This document shows positions 58,331 to 64,000 of a DNA stretch of 64,000 nt, piece after piece. The stretch is from Pontibacter indicus (lineage in GTDB: Bacteria > Bacteroidota > Bacteroidia > Cytophagales > Hymenobacteraceae). Each line of letters begins with the position of its first letter. Position 1 is the stretch's first letter. The position numbers and the translations under genes are program-made. The notes under the pieces were generated by a model. The model did no database searches, was not told where the DNA came from, and was given only the letters and a program-made list of their open reading frames with translations. Where the stretch lies: assembly GCF_900156345.1 (NCBI RefSeq), contig NZ_FTPP01000001.1, positions 310,001 through 374,000 on the forward strand. Direction: 5' to 3'.

Positions 58331-59661
58331 ACCTTAGCCTTCCCCACCAACCGCTTCACCACCTTGGCCAGCTTCTCTGTCAACTCACGTCTCGAAAACT
58401 GGGCGTGATTGAGGTAGGGCAGGTCAAGGTTCGGGTTGATTGTCCAGGCCTTGCTCATCAGCATCATGTGGTCGAGCATAAGCTCGTGAGCCGTATAGTG
58501 GAATAAACGACCGGCACCGCATTCGTCTATGATCCGGTCGGTGTCGGAGTGCACCGGGCCGAGGCAAATGATTGGCTTGTTCGACGCCAGGTACTCAAAC
58601 AGCTTGCCTGGCACGTTGGAGTACACAGCCGGCACATCGGCGATGGCCATCAGCAGCATGGTGCTTTCCATCAGGTACTTAATGGCCTCGGTGTGCGGCA
58701 CATGCGGCACAAACTCCGTTATACCTTCCAGACCCGCCTTTCTGATGCGCTCCTTTACACCCTCTGATACCTTCCCTACAAAACGCAGTTTGTAACGGAT
58801 GTCGCTGTTTACGGACCGCAGCTGCGAGATCACTTTGAGGAACACATCGATGTTGTAATTCTCGGTGATCGTACCGGTATAGGTGATCAGAAATTCGTCC
58901 TGCGGCGGTGTGGAAGGGTAGATGAAATCATCCTCGTCGTACCCGTTCGGGATCACATGGATCTTGTCGGGGTTGACGCGCACGGGCTTGTTCATGAACA
59001 GGCGTTTGGTGTCTTCGCTCGTCACGATCACGGCATCGGCCCGCTCCAGCACCTGCAGTTCGTACTTCCGGTCGATGCGTTTGGCAATGGGGGTGTGGTA
59101 GAGCTGATCGTAGTAGTGTATGTTCGTCCAGGGGTCGCGCAGGTCCGCGATCCAGGGCAGGCCGTACTTTTCCTTTAGCTTCAGGCCGATCAGTTGGGTA
59201 GAGTGGGGCGGACTGGTCGTCAGGATTGCCTGGATCTGGCCCCCCTTTAGTAACTCATCAGCCTTTTTGAGGACATGCTTGTTCCAGCCAACACGGGCGT
59301 CAGGTATAAACAGGTTGCCGCGCACAAACTTGAACACTTTGTCCAGAAAGCCGGTTTTGGCCTCTTCGTTGGCAAAGCCGCTATAAGGAATTTCTTTCTT
59401 GCCGGAGAGCTTCTTGTAATACTCGAAGGGCTCGGAGGTAGCAGTACGGTATACGGCTATACCTTCGGGCACTTCGCTTGCAAAGGTATGGTCTAGCACC
59501 GGATAGGAAGCTTGTTTTTCGTCAACCGTGAGCACGCTCGGCTGCACACCCGACTGTGGCAGGTATTTACAGAACTTCAGCCCACGCTGCACGCCCGGCC
59601 CACCCGATGGGGGCCAGTAGTAGGAGATGTATAGTAATTTGATCTGGTCTGTTTTTTCCAA
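58327..59661 (-). CDS. glycosyltransferase family 4 protein
   Basis: A 444-residue GT-B transferase. The N-terminal domain opens IKLLYISYYWPPSGGPGVQRGLKFCKYLPQSG, typical of GT4 acceptor domains. The donor domain has HVIPNGYDEDDF, LRFVGKVSEGVKERI and the FEYLASNKPIICLGPVHSDTDRIIDECGAGRLF segment with the E-x7-E-like motif. The start appears to be TTG (59659-59661), as no ATG is in frame nearby; a TATCTTTG box lies at 59691-59698. Donor sugar unknown. With the GT61 and pse genes it points to a surface-glycan region. Confidence 0.86.
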   Translation of the reverse strand: MEKTDQIKLLYISYYWPPSGGPGVQRGLKFCKYLPQSGVQPSVLTVDEKQASYPVLDHTFASEVPEGIAVYRTATSEPFEYYKKLSGKKEIPYSGFANEEAKTGFLDKVFKFVRGNLFIPDARVGWNKHVLKKADELLKGGQIQAILTTSPPHSTQLIGLKLKEKYGLPWIADLRDPWTNIHYYDQLYHTPIAKRIDRKYELQVLERADAVIVTSEDTKRLFMNKPVRVNPDKIHVIPNGYDEDDFIYPSTPPQDEFLITYTGTITENYNIDVFLKVISQLRSVNSDIRYKLRFVGKVSEGVKERIRKAGLEGITEFVPHVPHTEAIKYLMESTMLLMAIADVPAVYSNVPGKLFEYLASNKPIICLGPVHSDTDRIIDECGAGRLFHYTAHELMLDHMMLMSKAWTINPNLDLPYLNHAQFSRRELTEKLAKVVKRLVGKAKV

Positions 59662-59704
59662 AGCGATCAGCAGAGTATCTTCTTTCCCAAAGATAGCAAA
59701 TGAA

Positions 59705-59996
59705 GTTTAATGAGTAATGACGAATGAAAAATGATTAATGCGTCATGAATAAGAAATAATTGCTGATTAATGGGAATGACTTGTGGCCATACCTAATCAT
59801 GGCTGTATTCGGTAAAGCCAGGGAATAGGTTGGCTTGCAGATCAAAGCTGAAGCAAATAACAACATTCCTCAGCTTGTCAACTCTATCTGTCTACCCATT
59901 TATTATTCATTTCACGCTATACCTATCAATTCTTCATACTTGATTACTCATTATTCATTAGTCATTACTCATTAGTCATTACTCATTATTCATTCC
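59705..59996. repeat. TAATGA-armed repeat before ffh
   Basis: TAATGAGTAATGACGAATGAAAAATGATTAATG left arm, unique core with a TATACCT word, and ACTCATTATTCATTAGTCATTACTCATTAG right arm. Fills the 405-bp spacer, in which no gene is seen. A TAGTTTTG box (60036-60043) downstream is the likely ffh -7 element. Confidence 0.85.
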
Positions 59997-60066
59997 CCTT
60001 TCCTCATTCCTATAGCAACTATTCCTGATATTCCTTAGTTTTGTAGGTAAATCCAGAACTAGAGAG

Positions 60067-61407
60067 ATGTTTGATAATTTAAGTAACAAACTAGACCGCG
60101 CCTTTAAAACCCTTAAGGGCCAGGGAAGCATCACCGAGATCAACGTGGCCGCCACTATCAAAGAGGTACGCCGTGCCCTGGTAGACGCCGACGTTAATTA
60201 TAAAGTAGCCAAAACGGTAACCGACAAGATCAAAGACGAGGCCATGGGCCGCGACGTACTCATCGCCGTGTCGCCGGGGCAGCTGATGGTGAAGATCGTG
60301 TACGAGGAGCTGACCCAGCTGATGGGCGGCGAAAAGCAAGACATCAACCTGAAAGGCGAGCCGGCCATCATCCTGATCGCGGGTCTGCAGGGTTCTGGTA
60401 AAACCACTTTCACGGGCAAGCTGGCCAATCACCTTAAGAGGCAGGGCCGCAGCGTCATGGTGGCTGCCTGCGACGTGTACCGTCCGGCCGCGATCAACCA
60501 GCTGCAGGTGCTGGCCGAGCAGGTAGGCGTAGAGGCCTATACCGAGCTGGAAAACAAGAACCCGGTTCAGATCGCCCTCAACGCCGTTGCCCACGCTAAA
60601 AAGACTAACAAGAAAGTAGTCATCATCGACACCGCCGGTCGTCTGGCCGTGGACGAGGCGATGATGAAAGAGATAGCCGAGATCAAGGCGGCCATTAAAC
60701 CGACCGAGACGCTGTTCGTGGTGGACTCCATGACGGGCCAGGATGCGGTGAACACAGCCAAGACCTTCAACGAGCGTATCAACTTCGACGGTGTGGTGCT
60801 GACCAAGCTCGACGGTGACTCGCGCGGTGGTGCGGCCCTCTCTATCCGTTCTGTGGTAGAGAAGCCGATCAAGTTCATCTCTACGGGTGAGAAAATGGAG
60901 GCTCTCGACCTGTTCTATCCAGATCGTATGGCCCAGCGTATACTCGGCATGGGTGACGTGATCTCCCTCGTAGAGCGTGCCCAGCAGGCTTTCGACGAGG
61001 ACGAGGCGAAGCGCATCAACAAGAAGATCCGCAAAAACCAGTTCAACTTCGACGACTTCCTGACCCAGCTCGAGCAGATCAAGAAAATGGGTGACATCAA
61101 GGACCTAGTAGGCATGATCCCGGGTGTTGGCAAAGCGCTGAAAGATGTGGAGATTGACGAGAACGCGTTCAAGCCGATCGAAGCGATCATCAAGTCGATG
61201 ACGCCACAGGAGCGCGAAAACCCGGATATGATCAGCGGCAGCCGCCGTGCCCGTATCGCCAAGGGTTCCGGCACCGACATCACGCAGGTGAACAACCTGA
61301 TGAAGCAGTTCAACGACATGCGCAAGATGATGCGCTCCATGAACAAAATGGCCGGCACCAAAGGCGGTATGGCCAACCTTGCCAAAATGATGGGCGGTCG
61401 TCGCTAG
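60067..61407 (+). CDS. ffh: signal recognition particle protein
   Basis: The 446-residue SRP GTPase that binds signal sequences and 4.5S RNA. N domain: NLSNKLDRAFKTLKGQGSITEINVAATIKEVRRALVDADVN. G domain: IAGLQGSGKTTFTGKLANHL (G1), DTAGR (G3) and TKLDGDSRGGAALS (G4). The M domain from about 325 is Met-rich (MGDIKDLVGMIPG, MTPQERENPDMISGSRRARIAKGSGTDITQVNNLMKQF, KMMRSMNKM). Complete and typical. Its RNA partner is at 41184. Terminator follows. Confidence 0.98.
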   Translation: MFDNLSNKLDRAFKTLKGQGSITEINVAATIKEVRRALVDADVNYKVAKTVTDKIKDEAMGRDVLIAVSPGQLMVKIVYEELTQLMGGEKQDINLKGEPAIILIAGLQGSGKTTFTGKLANHLKRQGRSVMVAACDVYRPAAINQLQVLAEQVGVEAYTELENKNPVQIALNAVAHAKKTNKKVVIIDTAGRLAVDEAMMKEIAEIKAAIKPTETLFVVDSMTGQDAVNTAKTFNERINFDGVVLTKLDGDSRGGAALSIRSVVEKPIKFISTGEKMEALDLFYPDRMAQRILGMGDVISLVERAQQAFDEDEAKRINKKIRKNQFNFDDFLTQLEQIKKMGDIKDLVGMIPGVGKALKDVEIDENAFKPIEAIIKSMTPQERENPDMISGSRRARIAKGSGTDITQVNNLMKQFNDMRKMMRSMNKMAGTKGGMANLAKMMGGRR

Positions 61408-61426
61408 GAGGTTTCCAGATATAAGC

Positions 61427-61466
61427 AAAAAGGCTGAGCAGGTATAAGCTCAGCCTTTTTCATTTT
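61427..61466 (+). terminator. ffh terminator with the dispersed word in its loop
   Basis: AAAAAGGCTGAGC and GCTCAGCCTTTTT form a 13-bp stem; the loop contains AGGTATAA. Confidence 0.9.
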
Positions 61467-61651
61467 TAGCAAGTTGTGCCTGCTGCTATACCTGCCAGGA
61501 TCATGCCTATACCTCCGCGGTGTCAATTATACTTGCCTATACCTGCACTAACCAGTTAAAGCTATACCTGTTTATACCCAAGCCTATACCTTCCTAAGCC
61601 CAAAGCTTTACCTGAAAATTCTTAAGCCTACAATTTAGCAAAGGTATAGCG

Positions 61652-62128
61652 CTAATATACCTGCTTGTCTTCTTTCTTCGCCCACTTTTCGAAGGCTTCC
61701 TGTGCTTCTTCTCGCAGCATCTGCACCATGGGTATGGACCTTTCGGGCGCGTCTTTGTCGATCTCGTCGTAGATGAACTGATCATCGAAACCGGCATCAG
61801 CGGCATCAGTTTTGGAGTTGGCGTAGTATACTTTGCGTGGACGGGCCCAATAGATGGCGCCCAGGCACATGGGGCAGGGTTCGCAGCTGGTATAAAGCTC
61901 ACAGTCCGTCAGCTGAAAGGTGCCTAGCGCCTGACAGGCCTTGCGAATGGCGTCTACCTCGGCATGGGCAGTCGGGTCGTTCGTAGCGAGCACATTGTTA
62001 TACCCACGAGCGATGATTTCGCCGTCCCGCACGACCACTGCACCGAAAGGCCCGCCAAAACCAGCCTCCATTTTCTCGACGGATAGCCTGATGGCCTCCC
62101 GCATAAAGTTTTTCTGTTCTTCTGTCAT
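61652..62128 (-). CDS. guaD: guanine deaminase
   Basis: A cytidine-deaminase-fold enzyme converting guanine to xanthine. From MTEEQKNFMREAIRLSVEKMEAGFGGPFGAVVVRDG it has 158 residues. Zinc ligands lie in DPTAHAEVDAIRKAC (His, catalytic Glu) and SCEPCPMCLGAIYWARP (two Cys). The C-terminal KTDAADAGFDDQFIYDEIDKDAPERSIPM segment is the pattern of the short GuaD known from Bacillus, which separates it from TadA tRNA deaminase. An in-frame Met 24 nt upstream exists. A run of TATACC words lies between it and ffh. Confidence 0.9.
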   Translation of the reverse strand: MTEEQKNFMREAIRLSVEKMEAGFGGPFGAVVVRDGEIIARGYNNVLATNDPTAHAEVDAIRKACQALGTFQLTDCELYTSCEPCPMCLGAIYWARPRKVYYANSKTDAADAGFDDQFIYDEIDKDAPERSIPMVQMLREEAQEAFEKWAKKEDKQVY

Positions 62129-62598
62129 AGGATATGCCTTACGCTGCAGCATACGTTATACCGGCAGAAATCGATGTATGATGCCGCTTTGTGATCGTGC
62201 TCCTCGTCGTCGTGAAAAAGCTGTAATTGTTAGTCATAAACCTATCCAAAACTGGCTGAGACAAGTATATAAAATAGCAATAGCTTACACTACACTTGTG
62301 CCTTTTAACGCATACTCGTAGTGCAAGCTATTCTAGCTAATGCTGCTCCTCAAAAGTGGGCAGCCCGTACCTTACTCAAATGAAATATCTAGTTTTGGAA
62401 GTATAGAGTTTATAATTTGGACTATAGCAATCTTTCTTAATTTATTACGCACCAATTATAGCATTGGTTTTGAATACAGAAAATACGTAGGTATATTTTA
62501 TTGAACCAATGCCTGAAAATGGAAATATCTGATAACTAATGATTCATATGCTTATGACTGCCAAATTTCAACTGTCGGTTACAGATCTTATTTTAAAG
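62129..62598. other. AT-rich spacer
   Basis: About 470 bp with no recognised gene, RNA or repeat beyond one AGGTATA word near 62491. Upstream regions of guaD and the lipoprotein gene lie here. Confidence 0.5.
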
Positions 62599-63195
62599 AT
62601 GAAGCACCAAGTGCGTTGGTGTGCTTTTGTACTTTTTAGCACGCTTTTGCTAAGCGCCTGCACCACCACGCGAGAGCAGGAGATTGAAGGGGACGTAAAC
62701 GAGTTTCGCTCCTGGGTGAATGCCCAGACAAACAAACTGGAGGAGCGAACCGAGGAGGACTGGAAAAAAACAAAAGAAGACTTTAGAACTCGCACCGAGG
62801 AGCTCGACCGCAAGCAGGAGCGCTTCTCCGAAAAGCTGCGTGCTGACTATCAGCAGATCAAAGAAGATTTTAAGGCCCGTGAGCGGGAACGAGACAGCCT
62901 GGCGAACAACGAGGCCGAGTTATCGAAATGGGAGCGCGACCTGCTGGGACAGTACGCCAATGGCACCGCTTTGAGTGAAGGAAATGTGGAGCAGGCCTAC
63001 CAGAACTTCATGAGCAACGTGCGTGCCCGAAGCAAAAACTGGAAACAGCAGGATTGGGACATGGCGGCCGCCGTGCTCGAGGAGCTGAACCAGCGCAAAG
63101 AAGCCTTCGATGAACTGCCCGACGAAACCGAGGTACGTATAAAGACCCTTCAGATGGAATTTGCCGCGCTAAAGGACAGCGAGACAACGAACTAA
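62599..63195 (+). CDS. coiled-coil lipoprotein
   Basis: From MKHQVRWCAFVLFSTLLLSAC the product has 198 residues; Cys21 is the lipidation site. The upstream Met at 62539 would put 20 non-signal residues before it. After the tether, residues 25-110 are a highly charged heptad-like helix (NKLEERTEEDWKKTKEDFRTRTEELDRKQERFSEKLRADYQQIKEDFKARERE), probably a coiled coil. The rest is helical too (NVEQAYQNFMSNVRARSKNWKQQDWDMAAAVLEELNQRK). It resembles envelope lipoproteins with helical bundles; no function known. Confidence 0.78.
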   Translation: MKHQVRWCAFVLFSTLLLSACTTTREQEIEGDVNEFRSWVNAQTNKLEERTEEDWKKTKEDFRTRTEELDRKQERFSEKLRADYQQIKEDFKARERERDSLANNEAELSKWERDLLGQYANGTALSEGNVEQAYQNFMSNVRARSKNWKQQDWDMAAAVLEELNQRKEAFDELPDETEVRIKTLQMEFAALKDSETTN

Positions 63196-63223
63196 AAAGA
63201 TACCCTAATAACAGCTACACCCT

Positions 63224-64000
63224 ATGACCAATACAGAGACCCTTACACCTGAGTTATACCTGGTCAAAGCATTTACAGAACAGCCAAACGGAGGGAACAC
63301 CGCCGGCGTCGTCCTCTTTGCCGACAAGCTCTCTCGTGAACGTCGCCAGAAAATAGCCGCCGTGCTGGGGCTTTCCGAAACGGCTTTTGTGTCCGCCTCC
63401 GATGTGGGAGATGTGAAAGTAGAGTTTTACACCCCGCTCAAGCAAATTCCGCACTGCGGTCATGCCACGGTCGCTGCCTTTAGTTTGCTCTGGCAAAAGG
63501 GACTACTGCTGGACGGAAGCGCTGTGAAAGAATCTATAGAGGGACCACGCCAGATCAGTTACGAGGAAGGCAAGGTATACCAGGCGCAGCTGCCACCGCA
63601 GTACACAACGCTGGGAGCGGCCGGCATTGATCCGAACGTGATTTCTACATCGCTCGGCTTGCCGGAGGGATTTGTCCTTCCACAAGCGCCTGTAGTCGCC
63701 AGCACCGGGGTTCCTTTTTTACTGGTGCCTATACCTGACGAGCGCACGCTCCACCACCTGCAGCCTGACCAGGAGCTGATCAGGGCCGTGTCGGACAAAG
63801 CAGGTTTGGTGGGCTTCTATGCCTTTACGACAAATACGGAAGTAGCCGATGCGAGCGCCCGCATGTTTGCACCGAGCTATGGTATAGCCGAAGAATCGGC
63901 CACAGGCATGGCGGCCGGCCCACTTGCCTGCTACCTGCACGATCATCTGCAGTATCACAAAGCGAATTTCCTCATTCACCAGGGCTACCTCATGCGCCAT
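63224..64000 (+). CDS. PhzF-family isomerase, partial (C-terminus beyond window)
   Basis: A member of the phenazine-biosynthesis-like PhzF family (DapF fold). It starts MTNTETLTPELYLVKAFTEQPNGGNTAGVVLFAD; NGGNTAGVV and the catalytic-Glu context GLSETAF follow. QIPHCGHATVAAF is the first-half glycine loop, and GIAEESATGMAAGPLACYLHDHL is the second-half counterpart. The window ends after 259 codons, so about 30-40 residues are missing. No phenazine genes are near; most Bacteroidota homologues have unknown substrates. It starts 28 nt after the lipoprotein gene. Confidence 0.9.
   Translation, partial: MTNTETLTPELYLVKAFTEQPNGGNTAGVVLFADKLSRERRQKIAAVLGLSETAFVSASDVGDVKVEFYTPLKQIPHCGHATVAAFSLLWQKGLLLDGSAVKESIEGPRQISYEEGKVYQAQLPPQYTTLGAAGIDPNVISTSLGLPEGFVLPQAPVVASTGVPFLLVPIPDERTLHHLQPDQELIRAVSDKAGLVGFYAFTTNTEVADASARMFAPSYGIAEESATGMAAGPLACYLHDHLQYHKANFLIHQGYLMRH

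Overview
The window looks like a chromosomal segment of a Bacteroidota bacterium of the order Cytophagales, most like the Pontibacter/Hymenobacter group. The sequence-based reasons are the gliding-motility genes gldA, gldF, gldG and gldC, Bacteroidota-type promoters (TTTG, about 19-21 bp, TAnnTTTG), few clear Shine-Dalgarno sites, and signal-peptide lipoproteins typical of the phylum. The genus is an inference; I could run no search.

Layout. 1-5.9 kb: an isoleucine/valine operon on the minus strand (ilvE-ilvD-ilvB-ilvN-ilvC, ilvC cut by the window edge). It is preceded by two tandem Ile-rich leader peptides, each with its own terminator hairpin and a complementary antiterminator strand. A tRNA-Glu lies directly upstream. 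6-13 kb: small conserved proteins, a SIMPL protein, RNase P RNA, a DUF2027/Smr protein, a DUF2279 protein and a decayed two-component system. 13.5-19.3 kb: pyruvate carboxylase and a bacteriophytochrome histidine kinase. 19.4-25.3 kb: a TPR protein, etfBA, a DUF151 nuclease-like protein, a nucleoside transporter and an MlaEF-type lipid ABC transporter. 25.4-33.7 kb: two SDR oxidoreductases, gldA, gldFG, dnaN, a lipoprotein phosphatase/nuclease and gldC. 33.7-43.2 kb: dcd, hemL, a periplasmic-binding TPR protein, guaA, a kilobase packed with dispersed repeats, SRP RNA, a transaldolase-like aldolase and an FtsE-like ATPase. 43.4-53.6 kb: a nine-gene minus-strand pseudaminic acid cluster with a PseG-PseH fusion, a glycosyltransferase and a flippase. 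54-64 kb: a GT61 and a GT4 glycosyltransferase around a more AT-rich accessory stretch, then ffh, guaD, a coiled-coil lipoprotein and a partial PhzF-family gene.

Three kinds of sequence structure stand out beyond the genes. First, the heptamer TATACCT/AGGTATA is scattered through coding and non-coding DNA on both strands, about 140 times by my own eye count against fewer than ten expected; it also forms hexamer tandem arrays. Second, the ilv block almost lacks this word and carries a sister word, TATAGTT/AACTATA, instead; the switch falls at the tRNA-Glu gene, which suggests an acquired block. Third, many spacers hold dispersed repeats: TAATGA-armed hairpins (one sits inside the RNase P RNA gene), CAATTTAAC/CACTCA-type arms, a perfect 20-bp palindrome, and several short inverted-repeat elements.

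The genes support a gliding, surface-glycosylating aerobic heterotroph: Ile/Val synthesis under ribosome-mediated attenuation, anaplerosis by Pyc, ETF electron flow, light sensing by a phytochrome, and export of a pseudaminic-acid-containing glycan.
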